A DNA stretch of 64,000 bases from Reichenbachiella agariperforans (lineage in GTDB: Bacteria; Bacteroidota; Bacteroidia; Cytophagales; Cyclobacteriaceae). Position numbers and translations under genes: made by a program. Below, piece by piece: positions 44,465-53,246 of this stretch (its first letter is position 1; the number at the start of each line of letters is the position of its first letter). The notes beneath the pieces are model-generated. The model was not told where the DNA came from, made no database searches, and worked only from the letters and a program-made list of their open reading frames with translations. The stretch covers positions 494,282-558,281 of the forward strand of contig NZ_FRAA01000002.1 in assembly GCF_900142205.1 (NCBI RefSeq), read 5' to 3'.

Positions 44465-44672
44465 AGAAGAGTGGGTTTGGTTACAGATTGATTCTATTCA
44501 AAACTACTTAACTGATCGGATTAAATAAAAATGATTTGACAATTCTCCTTCATCCTTGACAACTAGAAACTAAAAGCATGCAGTTATCAATATTTCACTA
44601 TTACCATGTTTTTTCCTACCGATTTACAACAATATGTGAAATAGCAGGCCTTCTATTTAATAAAATCAAAGC

Positions 44673-47249
44673 ATGCTTACCTATATTGCAATCAGACAGA
44701 ACCGCAACGAGCAGATGACCGATACACTACCTAGTCCTCTTGACCAACTGATGCCCAAAGGGGAGATAGTCATTCGAAAGAAGGGAGACATTCTCAAAAA
44801 GCAATTCAGCAAAGTAGATCAATTTTATATCCTACTAGAAGGCACGGTACACTTCGATCAGAGCCTACACAGCAATGACAAAGAGCTGCTAGCCGGCATG
44901 AGTCAGTCCAAATATGCCCCCATAGGTATGGATGCTTTCATCGCACCCTACCGAAACGAAACCACTGCACGTGTCGCATCGGATGAGGCTCGACTGATTA
45001 TGTGGCAAACCAAGGACTTAATCACGTTACTCGATGATGACATAGTACTCTCTATTGCTTTTTATACCTTCCTCAACATACAGTCGCACAAATTCGTCGA
45101 GGATACCAGTGAGCTATTTGCCAACACCTCCGCGGCATTACAGTCACTGGCGACAGAAACATCATCCGAAGGCTATCTGGCACAACTCGAACGGGACGAA
45201 ATCGATAAAGTGATATTGCTGCTACAGTCTCCTTTCTTCGAGGCTTTTGACGAAGAGGATTTGGCTGTACTAGCTCAGTCCATGCAGCGCCGAGAATATC
45301 TCGTCAATGATGTCATCATCAAACAGGACGAAGAAAAGAAAGGAATCTATCTACTAGAGTCTGGAGAGGTACAATACTCCCGTATGAACTTCAGTATCGA
45401 AACCAATAAACCCTATAAAGTCCCCTTTCGGTCGATCTCTACACCTGGCTACCTCATCAGTTCATCAAGCATGCTAGGCATCAAAAGTGCCATGACCTCT
45501 CATGTCACCAAGGATGCTATTGTCCTTTATATCCCAGAGGACAACTTGGAAAAGCACTGTGAGCAGTATCCCAAATTCGCCCTCAGTTTTCAAAAGCGCA
45601 TCCTCTGGCTGATCAACAACCAGTTGCGGGCAGTTCGCACGCGACTCATTGCTACACAGTTCAACGAAGAGCTGCTAGTCGCCAGCACACTCATCAACAG
45701 CAACAGTACCAAACTCATGGTGCACTCTCCGCTCCATGCGGTACCGCTACTGCTAGAGAACAAACTAACCATCCCACACGCCATCGAAATCCTCCACCGT
45801 ACGGAGCTCAAAGGAATCGGTCCCGAAAAAAACCTAGCATCACTCTGCCTAGATAACCTTCACCAGACACAGCGAGAGTCCAACTTCTACCGTGCACTAC
45901 AGGACATCTATAGTAGTGTAGCCGAAAACACGGAGGGAAAATCAGTAGACCAAATACAGTTAGATTGTGTCAAGGCGAGTAAAAAAGCATTTTCTATCCC
46001 ATCCATCTACCTGAAAGGGTTAGAGAATATGCCTACGGAACAAGGTTGCATATTTATCTACAACCACCTACTCAACGAGCCCTACTACACGCTACCCAAC
46101 CAGTTTCAGATCACGCTCGACTCTCACTACCTCAGTGCACTCGTCTATGAACAGTATGGAGCACATGCCCAACGCATCGTGAGACTAGGTAAATCTGAGG
46201 AATACGCACATGAAAACTACTACGACAACCTCGGGTTCATCAGTGTAAGTACAGCCGATTCGGAGGCACTTGTAGAAACAATAGAAGAAAAAAAGATTCG
46301 CCACCAGAAATTCTACCACCAGATCAATGATGCCCTCAATGAAGGGAAAAACATCATCATTAGCCCCGAAGGTAGCTCTCACCCGACAGAGCACTCGCCT
46401 AGTCATTTCAAATCAGGCTTCTTCAAAGTACTACAAAAAGTCAAGAAAGAACCCCTGATCGTACCGATCGTCATGGCCAACTTTGACAAACGAATCACTG
46501 CTTACAAGTTTGCATGTGAGATCAAGAAGCCCTTCAAGCTCAGTGAAAAAATGAAGGAGTATGGTTGTACTGAAGTCAAACCCTTTCTACGAAAGTATCA
46601 GATGGACTTCAGAAACGACACCCAGCAGCTAACCAACGATATCTCTAACGAAACGAGTGTCGAATTTCTCTTTGAAGATGAAGTCGATGCATTGATAGAA
46701 AAACTAACAACACATGACGAGCAAGACTGTATCTCTTTCTATGGTAGCAGCACGATACGGCTATGGGATACTTTGGAAAGTGATCTCGCAGACAAAAAAG
46801 CAATTAATCTCGGTTTTGGAGGTTCGTCCTATCAGTGGTGTTTGTTTTACTTCGACCGTTTGTTTGAGAATTTTCGTCCTAAAAACTACGTTCTCTACGG
46901 TGGAGACAATGACCTAAGCAATGGGCAATCACCAGAAGATATCCTCATGAATTTTTCTCTCCTAACCGAGAAAATAAAAAATCATAACCCAGCAGCACAG
47001 ATCACTGTAATCTCCATCAAGCCTAGCCCTAGTCGTGAATACCTACTAAGCAAAATCATCGAAACCAACGAACTTCTACGTACACACACTGAGGTCAATG
47101 AACACATGCACTGGATAGAAATCTACGAGCACATGCTGACACCAGACGGCAGACCAAGGACGGATCTATTCGTAGATGACATGCTCCACCTTAACCCTAA
47201 AGGATACAAAATTTGGAAACAGCACGTGCGTGATCAACTACCATTCTAA
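44673..47249 (+). CDS. four-domain fusion: two cyclic-nucleotide-binding-like domains, PlsC-type acyltransferase and SGNH hydrolase
   Basis: An 858-residue cytosolic protein. Residues of about 25-125 and 185-310 look like cNMP-binding folds (FYILLEGTVHFDQ; GIYLLESGEVQYS), but neither has the canonical PBC cassette, since the first lacks the GE pair and the second the phosphate Arg. About 440-670 is a glycerol-phosphate acyltransferase-like domain with NHLLNEPYY at 464 and SPEGS at 564-568; the catalytic Asp of HxxxxD is replaced (NHxxxE). About 685-858 is an SGNH hydrolase: GSS at 691-693 (GSS replaces GDS), GFGGSS at 714-719, GGDND at 743-747 and DMLH at 836-839. The start at 44673 has an A-rich leader; an ATG at 44715 is possible. 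It may couple a signal to lipid acylation or deacylation, which is inference. Confidence 0.82.
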   Translation: MLTYIAIRQNRNEQMTDTLPSPLDQLMPKGEIVIRKKGDILKKQFSKVDQFYILLEGTVHFDQSLHSNDKELLAGMSQSKYAPIGMDAFIAPYRNETTARVASDEARLIMWQTKDLITLLDDDIVLSIAFYTFLNIQSHKFVEDTSELFANTSAALQSLATETSSEGYLAQLERDEIDKVILLLQSPFFEAFDEEDLAVLAQSMQRREYLVNDVIIKQDEEKKGIYLLESGEVQYSRMNFSIETNKPYKVPFRSISTPGYLISSSSMLGIKSAMTSHVTKDAIVLYIPEDNLEKHCEQYPKFALSFQKRILWLINNQLRAVRTRLIATQFNEELLVASTLINSNSTKLMVHSPLHAVPLLLENKLTIPHAIEILHRTELKGIGPEKNLASLCLDNLHQTQRESNFYRALQDIYSSVAENTEGKSVDQIQLDCVKASKKAFSIPSIYLKGLENMPTEQGCIFIYNHLLNEPYYTLPNQFQITLDSHYLSALVYEQYGAHAQRIVRLGKSEEYAHENYYDNLGFISVSTADSEALVETIEEKKIRHQKFYHQINDALNEGKNIIISPEGSSHPTEHSPSHFKSGFFKVLQKVKKEPLIVPIVMANFDKRITAYKFACEIKKPFKLSEKMKEYGCTEVKPFLRKYQMDFRNDTQQLTNDISNETSVEFLFEDEVDALIEKLTTHDEQDCISFYGSSTIRLWDTLESDLADKKAINLGFGGSSYQWCLFYFDRLFENFRPKNYVLYGGDNDLSNGQSPEDILMNFSLLTEKIKNHNPAAQITVISIKPSPSREYLLSKIIETNELLRTHTEVNEHMHWIEIYEHMLTPDGRPRTDLFVDDMLHLNPKGYKIWKQHVRDQLPF

Positions 47250-48673
47250 TCATCGGAATTTTCATCAAAATACGGCCTCTCTGAAACGACCTTAACAGTG
47301 CCTTTAATAGAATCTTCATCCGCTGGCAGCCCGTTCAGAATTTTGAGAAGGTTGGGGGAAAGCACATTGTTGGTCCGAGCAGTTAGCTCAGCTATAGATT
47401 CTGCATCTACAGACTCTACTAGAGTTAGACGTTTTTGGTATAATCTCGCTTTTTCGGATGGTGTCAGCGGATGCAGGGATAGACTAGCTTGTTTAAGTCC
47501 CTCTTTGAAGTCTTCACTCCTGATCGCAGTGATCTTAAACACCTGATCGCCATACTGTATCCAGATAAAGTGTACATGCATCTCCTCCCCATCTACCTGC
47601 TCCACAGTAGATATTAGGAATGCCTCTCTGTTGTTGACCTGTACCGATTCACTTTTCACTTTTTTGTTCAGGTTGTGCGCTCTTTCGATCACTTCGATAC
47701 CATGCTGCTCTGGTGATTTGACAGTGTCTGCTAGCATCAGAAAGAGAAAAGCATCCTTGGTTTCATTCATTGCCCCGACAGCATTATGCTGATTGATATA
47801 TGTCCATCCTGATGGGAAAACCATGCTAAAATCCATGACGGGATGCAAAAACAGACTATCGAAAAATATTCCCTTATCAGGATTCTCACCGAAGGGCAAG
47901 TCTGATAAAACCTCCAATATCGACTGCTGATGCATCTCATTTAACTGAACTGTCAAACCTGCTGTGGCATCATTCAGGTTCTGAATCCGGTCGGGAGTAT
48001 AAGGGTGACTACTAAAATAATTCTTCTCCTCCACACGCTCGGTACGAGCCTCCTCCCATTGCGTTATCCTTTCCAAAATCGGGCTAAGGGCATTAGGATC
48101 GAAACCTCCACGTGTGGCGAGCTGCACACCCAAATCATCCGCCTCCGTTTCATGCTTTCGACTATACTTCGCCTCAAAAAAACTCGATCCCACAGCGATC
48201 GGAGTATTGATAATCTGACCTACATCCTCTCCCGCTACTGCTCCAATCAAAAGCCCTGGTAGCTGTAAAACTGCTGGCCAGAAACCCCTTTTCATCTGCC
48301 TCACACTATGCCTGCGATGCACATGGATGATCTCATGACTCATCACACAGGCCAGCTGATCCACATCGTCTATCAATGCTAGCAGCCCACGTGTCACATA
48401 CACATACCCGCCGGGCAGAGCAAAGGCATTAGGGATGGGCTCGTCTAAGATGAAAAACTGATAGACAAAAGGATTATTACTTAGCTGCCTGGTGAGACGA
48501 TTGCCTACCTCACTGACATAGGCGGTCAACTCTTCCTCCTCATAGAGGCCGATTGTCGTAGCAATCTGCTTTGCGCCATCTTCTCCGAGTTTTTGATCAT
48601 AACTCGGTGGCTGTGCAAAAGTGAGAGTTGTAACACCAATCCAGATCAAGCAGATCAAAATTTGCTTTTTCAT
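47246..48673 (-). CDS. M48 family periplasmic metalloprotease
   Basis: A 475-residue exported zinc protease. The signal peptide ends TFAQ. The zinc motif is HEIIH at residues 113-117 (MSHEIIHVHRRHS), and the third ligand lies in ETEAD around 174-178. Y-V-Y-V-T-R-G-L-like sequence (GGYVYVTRGLLALIDD) is the conserved strand before the helix. The region after about 245 is an extra C-terminal domain of about 230 residues with a HP-MDFSMVFPSGW block and a late SVQVNNREAF segment. It resembles BepA/LoiP-type quality-control proteases of the envelope. The stop overlaps the fusion gene by 4 bp. Confidence 0.9.
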   Translation of the reverse strand: MKKQILICLIWIGVTTLTFAQPPSYDQKLGEDGAKQIATTIGLYEEEELTAYVSEVGNRLTRQLSNNPFVYQFFILDEPIPNAFALPGGYVYVTRGLLALIDDVDQLACVMSHEIIHVHRRHSVRQMKRGFWPAVLQLPGLLIGAVAGEDVGQIINTPIAVGSSFFEAKYSRKHETEADDLGVQLATRGGFDPNALSPILERITQWEEARTERVEEKNYFSSHPYTPDRIQNLNDATAGLTVQLNEMHQQSILEVLSDLPFGENPDKGIFFDSLFLHPVMDFSMVFPSGWTYINQHNAVGAMNETKDAFLFLMLADTVKSPEQHGIEVIERAHNLNKKVKSESVQVNNREAFLISTVEQVDGEEMHVHFIWIQYGDQVFKITAIRSEDFKEGLKQASLSLHPLTPSEKARLYQKRLTLVESVDAESIAELTARTNNVLSPNLLKILNGLPADEDSIKGTVKVVSERPYFDENSDD

Positions 48674-48744
48674 TCCTGTATCTCCTTTCTATTTATATCT
48701 AAATAAGTGACCTTTATTGATTGATAACTACTTCCTTCATAACC

Positions 48745-49290
48745 ATGAAACTTTCTATCAAACCTCTCATTGTCATTCTATTATTCTCTAGCCACTTATC
48801 CTACGCACAGGCAGAAGAAGAAACTGTAGAAACGGAAGAATTCAAACGACATAAACTTACATTATTCGCAGGTACTAGTTGGATACCCGAGGGCAGAAAT
48901 GTAGAAACAAATCAAAAAGAAACGACGCTGGCGCCTACTTGGGGGTATGCCTACGAGTACTGGTTAGGCGAAAAATGGGCCATCGCCAGTTATGGTGACA
49001 TAGAACTCGTCAACATCAAAGTAGAGGACAGTGATGCCAACCTCATCGAACGTGAAAATGTAATTGTGTTCACACTAGGAGCCACCTACGAAATCCTGCC
49101 CAAGTGGACAGCCTACCTCGGCGCAGGCTTAGAGACAGACCCACACGAGACCATCGCTGTGGCTCGATTCACTACAGAATATGCACTCATCGAATCTAAC
49201 GGATGGGAAGCCGCGATTTCAGGAAGTTATCTACTAAAAGATTTTTATGATGTTTTTTCTATTGGTCTGGTGATAGGAAAAAGGTTTTAA
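48745..49290 (+). CDS. small outer-membrane beta-barrel protein
   Basis: A 181-residue exported protein. The ATG at 48745 gives a signal peptide ending SYAQ; an upstream TTG would add eight residues. After a Glu-rich linker (AEEETVETEEFKRH) come about eight strands (KLTLFAGTSWIPEG, WGYAYEYWLGEKWAIASYGD, VIVFTLGATYEILPKWTAYL, WEAAISGSYLLKDFYDVFSI) and a terminal GLVIGKRF ending in Phe. Size and style match a porin-like small barrel. No family was recognised. The DUF2490 barrel gene follows after 43 bases. Confidence 0.7.
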   Translation: MKLSIKPLIVILLFSSHLSYAQAEEETVETEEFKRHKLTLFAGTSWIPEGRNVETNQKETTLAPTWGYAYEYWLGEKWAIASYGDIELVNIKVEDSDANLIERENVIVFTLGATYEILPKWTAYLGAGLETDPHETIAVARFTTEYALIESNGWEAAISGSYLLKDFYDVFSIGLVIGKRF

Positions 49291-49333
49291 GCCAATGGTT
49301 AAGTGTTTATCTGCTCTCTATTAATTTTAGCAA

Positions 49334-50026
49334 ATGAAAAAATATGTCTTGCTCCTGCTAGTGCTTTCTATGTGTCAAGGACTAGCCGCACAAAAGATCT
49401 TCACCCGACACCAAGGCTGGACAGACCTGACGCTATGGTACAAACTGGGGGAAAACACCAAGGTAGGAGGGGACTTTGGCTACCGAACCTCAATGGGCGA
49501 CTACAAATTTCATCAAATGTACTACAGACCTACGATCAAGTGGTCCAACAATTCCTTGTACAATCTCTGCTTCGCGATTTCTAATTTTCAAACCTTCAAT
49601 ACCGAATCCTCGAACCTCAATGAACTTCGTTTTGCTCAAGAAGCCATGCTATTTTGGCCCAATACCAAAATCCTAAAATTCAACCACCGCCTACGATTTG
49701 AGGAGCGCTTTTTCTATATCAACGAAAACAAAGAAAACCAAACTCGAATGCGCTACCGCTTAAGTCTAGCCCCACCAAATTTCACCCTCTTCGGCAAAGA
49801 AAACTTCTATGCAGAGCTCACATGGGAGACCTTTGTAACCCTCACCAACAGTATACAATACTCACTAGGAAGCCAGCACCGCTGGGAGGCAGTCTTGGGC
49901 AACAAAATCACCAAACGGTTCAAAATAGGCCTCCACTACATCTGGCAAACTGTGCGAGTGACAGATTACGACTATGGCCTCAACGACAACATCATACGAA
50001 TCCGGCTCAGCTATACGCTCAACTAG
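49334..50026 (+). CDS. DUF2490 outer-membrane protein
   Basis: A 230-residue protein with a signal peptide (MKKYVLLLLVLSMCQGLAAQ). The body is a barrel with DUF2490 features: WTDLTLWYKLGENTKVGGDF, YYRPTIKWSNNSLYNLCFAI, the strand LRFAQEAMLFWP, a central HRLRFEERFFYINE, and a terminal IIRIRLSYTLN. DUF2490 proteins occur widely in Bacteroidota outer membranes; their role is not known. It ends 85 bases before the tetR gene. Confidence 0.82.
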   Translation: MKKYVLLLLVLSMCQGLAAQKIFTRHQGWTDLTLWYKLGENTKVGGDFGYRTSMGDYKFHQMYYRPTIKWSNNSLYNLCFAISNFQTFNTESSNLNELRFAQEAMLFWPNTKILKFNHRLRFEERFFYINENKENQTRMRYRLSLAPPNFTLFGKENFYAELTWETFVTLTNSIQYSLGSQHRWEAVLGNKITKRFKIGLHYIWQTVRVTDYDYGLNDNIIRIRLSYTLN

Positions 50027-50064
50027 CTTCGTAAAAAATTATCTATAAAAATAATTTTAAACAC

Positions 50065-50095
50065 TTGTTTAAAACAAACATTCAAATTACGTTTG
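50065..50095 (+). promoter_or_regulatory. tetR promoter with overlapping TetR-type operator
   Basis: TACGTTTG at 50088-50095 fits the -7 consensus TAnnTTTG. A TTG at 50065-50067, 20 bases upstream, supplies the -33 element and is also the start of TTGTTT-A-AAACAA (50065-50077), a near-perfect inverted repeat. The 11-mer GTTTAAAACAA (50067-50077) recurs before tolC, so this is the probable operator of the TetR protein. Confidence 0.62.
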
Positions 50096-50111
50096 CTGTC
50101 CAATAGATACT

Positions 50112-50750
50112 ATGTCCCAAGAATCACTCGATAGCACCGAAATAAAAATCAAAGAAGCAGCACGTGAGCTGTTTTCAGAGCTAGGTATGAAAGGGGCAAC
50201 CATGCGAAAAGTAGCCGAAAAGGCCGAGGTAAACGTCGCACTCGTCAATTATTATTTCAGAAGCAAAGAGAAGCTATTTCTGTCCATTTTCGAGGAGAAA
50301 TTCAGATCCTATACCAAAGACGGGCTGAGCATCCTCAACGATACCTCACGCGACTTACTAGACCGAATCAAAACATACATCGATCGGCTCAATCATCAAA
50401 TCAACAATGATCAGGGCTTACCCATATTCATACTTAGCGAGACACACTATAACCCAAATCTGCTCGACATGCTCTCTGACCTCAACAAAGAGCAAGCGGC
50501 AATAGAAACACAGCAGCTACAAGCGACCTTAGACTTAGATTATCACAGCGGCAAGATTCGACCAATCAAAGCCATTGACTTTCAGATGGCCCTATTTTCT
50601 ATGATTGTCTTTCCTATTATCTCCAAAAAAATACTGACGAAAACAGGAAAACTAGCAGCGGCTGGATTTGAAAGCTATGAAAGCTACGAACCACACTGGA
50701 AAAACACCACGCTCAGCATCATGGAAGCATTTTTGAAACCCTTGTCATGA
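50112..50750 (+). CDS. TetR/AcrR family transcriptional regulator
   Basis: A 212-residue regulator. The N-terminal helix-turn-helix is IKEAARELFSELGMKGATMR followed by KVAEKAEVNVALVNYYFRSK, the canonical TetR DNA-binding pattern. The remaining helices form a ligand-binding domain of about 150 residues, with GLPIFILSETHYNPNLLDML near the centre. It precedes the TolC-adaptor-RND operon by 52 bases on the same strand. The same 11-mer lies upstream of both the regulator and tolC, so repression of itself and the pump is the likely arrangement. The inducing molecule is unknown. Confidence 0.92.
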   Translation: MSQESLDSTEIKIKEAARELFSELGMKGATMRKVAEKAEVNVALVNYYFRSKEKLFLSIFEEKFRSYTKDGLSILNDTSRDLLDRIKTYIDRLNHQINNDQGLPIFILSETHYNPNLLDMLSDLNKEQAAIETQQLQATLDLDYHSGKIRPIKAIDFQMALFSMIVFPIISKKILTKTGKLAAAGFESYESYEPHWKNTTLSIMEAFLKPLS

Positions 50751-50782
50751 TCTAAAAAAATTTATTCCTGAGTTAAACAAAC

Positions 50783-50793
50783 GTTTAAAACAA
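50783..50793 (+). promoter_or_regulatory. second copy of the TetR-associated 11-mer, before tolC
   Basis: GTTTAAAACAA is identical to the copy at 50067-50077 and lies within AAACGTTT-type partial palindromes (50779-50786). It ends nine bases before the tolC ATG, where a bound repressor could block the operon. Confidence 0.55.
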
Positions 50794-50802
50794 TTAATCA
50801 AA

Positions 50803-52125
50803 ATGAAAATCAACATTGCAACATTTATTATGCTACTGACGCCACTGCTAAGTCACGCGCAAAAAGTCTACACACTTGACGAATGTGTAAGCCTTGCTCT
50901 GGAGCAAAACCTAGAAATAGGAAACAGCCTCTACGACCAGTTGCTCTATGATGAGCAGGTCAAAGAAGTGAAACGCACCGCACTACCAAAAATAGGTTTC
51001 GGGGCAGAGTATGACCTATATACCCAGCTACCCACCACGGTGATCCCGTCAAGTGCCTTCAGTCCAGAGGCAGAAGGATATGCCGCTGCAAGTTTCGGTA
51101 CGCCACATCAGTCCACCTACGCACTGCAACTGGAACAGGTAATTTTCGACCCTAGTCTCAACGTTGGCATCAAAGCGGCCCAGACCATCAACGAAATGGG
51201 AGAAATCCAATACGTACAGACCAAGGAAAATATCACGTTTCGGGTAGCATCTACCTACTACAATGCACAGGTAGTTGCCAAACAAATCGAAATGCTGGAA
51301 GACAACAGTCAATCACTCGATACGCTCATTGCTTCTACGCGCATGATGATGCAGAGCGGACTAGTCAATACGACCGATGTAGATCGACTCGTCATCAACA
51401 AGTCCAGCTTGGACAACCATACCGCTACACTACAGGCTGATTACATCTACCTGATCAACTCCCTCAAACTCCTGCTCAATATGGATACCGACGAAGGATT
51501 GACGATCGAACATCAGCTGAACCCAGGTTTATCTGCACTCAGTTTTCAGGATGCATTCCACTACGAAAACCGTAGTGAAGTACAACTACTCAACAAACAA
51601 AAAGAAGTCCTAGATCTACAAGAGAAGCAGATCAACTCAGGCTACCTGCCACACCTATCGGCTGTCGCATCCTATGGAGTGATGGGCTATGGTGACCAGT
51701 CCGAAAACTACTACGAGCACTATGACTTTAGCTACGTGGGGCTCAAACTGAACTGGATGTTATTTGACGGCATGGTCAAGAGCTCTCAAAAAACACAAAA
51801 GAAAATAGAAATGAAACAACTCAACGCACAATTGGAAATGACCCAGAGAAGCATTGAAAACGAAAGGATCAATGCCCTCTCTAAGCTCAAAGTCCACCAA
51901 CGTGAGGTTGCCAATCAAAAACAGTCCATGGAGCTCGCTACCAACATCTACCAAAACATCCAGATGCAGTACAGTGAAGGAGTCGTGGGGGTGCAGGAGA
52001 TCATCGAATCAGAAAATGAACTTACAGAAGCACAAACCAACTATCTCAATTCATGGGTACGCCTCCAGCAAGCCAAACTAGACCTAGCCAAAGCAGAAGG
52101 TCACTTATTAACCCACTACAATTAA
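50803..52125 (+). CDS. TolC family outer-membrane efflux protein
   Basis: A 440-residue exported protein (signal end SHAQ). It shows the duplicated TolC pattern: LDECVSLALEQNLEIGNSLY at the start of the first repeat, RSEVQLLNKQKEVLDLQEKQ at the start of the second, long coiled helices, and LNWMLFDGMVKSSQKTQKKI in the second repeat. The C-terminal helix (TNYLNSWVRLQQAKLDLAKA) is typical. It forms the outer-membrane exit duct for the RND pump encoded by the next two genes. Confidence 0.92.
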   Translation: MKINIATFIMLLTPLLSHAQKVYTLDECVSLALEQNLEIGNSLYDQLLYDEQVKEVKRTALPKIGFGAEYDLYTQLPTTVIPSSAFSPEAEGYAAASFGTPHQSTYALQLEQVIFDPSLNVGIKAAQTINEMGEIQYVQTKENITFRVASTYYNAQVVAKQIEMLEDNSQSLDTLIASTRMMMQSGLVNTTDVDRLVINKSSLDNHTATLQADYIYLINSLKLLLNMDTDEGLTIEHQLNPGLSALSFQDAFHYENRSEVQLLNKQKEVLDLQEKQINSGYLPHLSAVASYGVMGYGDQSENYYEHYDFSYVGLKLNWMLFDGMVKSSQKTQKKIEMKQLNAQLEMTQRSIENERINALSKLKVHQREVANQKQSMELATNIYQNIQMQYSEGVVGVQEIIESENELTEAQTNYLNSWVRLQQAKLDLAKAEGHLLTHYN

Positions 52126-52153
52126 GTCTCATCATCAAGTCAATCATAAAGAA

Positions 52154-53224
52154 ATGGAAATCCAAAAATCTAAAACAAGCAAAATCATCGTCGCAATAGC
52201 GGCAGTCACACTACTCGGAGGGTGGACCATCTATTCGCTACTAGGCAACGCTGAAGAAGTCAAAGCACGCGTGTATACTCGGGATTTCTCGATCAAAGTG
52301 CCCGTCAAGATCGCCAAAGTAGAAGAAACCCAACTGGAAGAAACGAGAAGATACTTGGGAACCTTTGAGGCCAATAGAGCCATCACCATCACCTCTCAAA
52401 CACAGGGAGAAGTACTGGCCATCTCTGCCCAAGAAGGAGACCAACTGCCCAAAAATGGATTGATCGCTACCGTGGATTCTGAACAAATACGTTTTCAGCT
52501 CATCGCAGCAACCGCTGCCTACGAAGATGCCAAACGCGAATACGATAGGTACCAAAAACTAACAGACAACAACGCAGTAGCCAAAATCAATCTGGAGAAA
52601 GCAAGCTTACAACTGGCCAGCGCAGAGAGCAATCTCAAATTGCTCAACAAACAACTCCGCAACACCAAAATCAAAGCCCCCTTCGCTGGTACTCTAGCTA
52701 CGCGCACCTTCGATGTAGGGTCAGTACTCGCGCCGGGCAGATCACTCGGGTCACTCATAGACATCTCCCATCTCAAACTCGTCATCAGTGTACCCGAAGA
52801 TCAAGTGATGGATTTTGAAAAAGGCAAGCAAGTGACGGTCAAATCCGATGTATACCCTACACACTCCTATACGGGTACCATCACTATGGTCAGTGATCAA
52901 GCAGACGAAGCACACAAGTTTGACGTACAAGTCAAAATCCAAAACACAACAGAATACCCGATCAAATCAGGGATGTATGGATGGATAGAGCATACAAGCC
53001 ATCCTCACGGCACAAGTCACACCATCCCAGCGACCGCCATGATGGGTTCCTCCAAAGACGCCAAAGTCTACAAAATCATAGAAGGCAAAGCCATCCTCCA
53101 ACCCATCAAAGTCGGCATGACCTCTGAGCAAAAAATAGAAGTCAAAGAAGGCCTCACCCTAGACGACATAGTAGTAACCAACGGTCAAATCAACTTGAGC
53201 GATGGTGTCGAAGTATCCTACTAA
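52154..53224 (+). CDS. efflux RND transporter periplasmic adaptor (membrane fusion protein)
   Basis: A 356-residue adaptor with an N-terminal anchor helix (IIVAIAAVTLLGGWTIYSLL) that has no lipobox. The barrel-sandwich half is RYLGTFEANRAITITSQTQG / EVLAISAQEGDQLPKNGLIA, followed by a helical hairpin (KREYDRYQKLTDNNAVAKIN) and the returning half NTKIKAPFAGTLATRTFDVG. Beta-barrel and membrane-proximal domains complete the protein. It bridges the RND pump and TolC in the periplasm. Spacing to the neighbours is 28 and 22 bases. Confidence 0.92.
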   Translation: MEIQKSKTSKIIVAIAAVTLLGGWTIYSLLGNAEEVKARVYTRDFSIKVPVKIAKVEETQLEETRRYLGTFEANRAITITSQTQGEVLAISAQEGDQLPKNGLIATVDSEQIRFQLIAATAAYEDAKREYDRYQKLTDNNAVAKINLEKASLQLASAESNLKLLNKQLRNTKIKAPFAGTLATRTFDVGSVLAPGRSLGSLIDISHLKLVISVPEDQVMDFEKGKQVTVKSDVYPTHSYTGTITMVSDQADEAHKFDVQVKIQNTTEYPIKSGMYGWIEHTSHPHGTSHTIPATAMMGSSKDAKVYKIIEGKAILQPIKVGMTSEQKIEVKEGLTLDDIVVTNGQINLSDGVEVSY

Positions 53225-53246
53225 TCATAACTCAAAATACTGAAAC

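Noticed and set aside
28997-44543. The 13-mer ATGATTTGACAAT occurs both at 28997-29009 and at 44531-44543, each in an intergenic stretch.
   Set aside because: In a 64-kb window dozens of identical 13-mer pairs are expected by chance, and the two sites share no other sequence or gene relationship.
44536-44562. Two TTGACAA heptamers 20 bases apart before the fusion protein gene.
   Set aside because: The spacing suits two helical turns, but seven bases are too short to be significant and this phylum does not use a TTGACA -35 element. No other copy supports a regulatory role.
44589-44645. Inverted repeat TATTTCAC / GTGAAATA upstream of the fusion protein gene.
   Set aside because: Eight-base arms separated by more than 35 bases in AT-rich DNA, with no regulator nearby; easily explained by chance.
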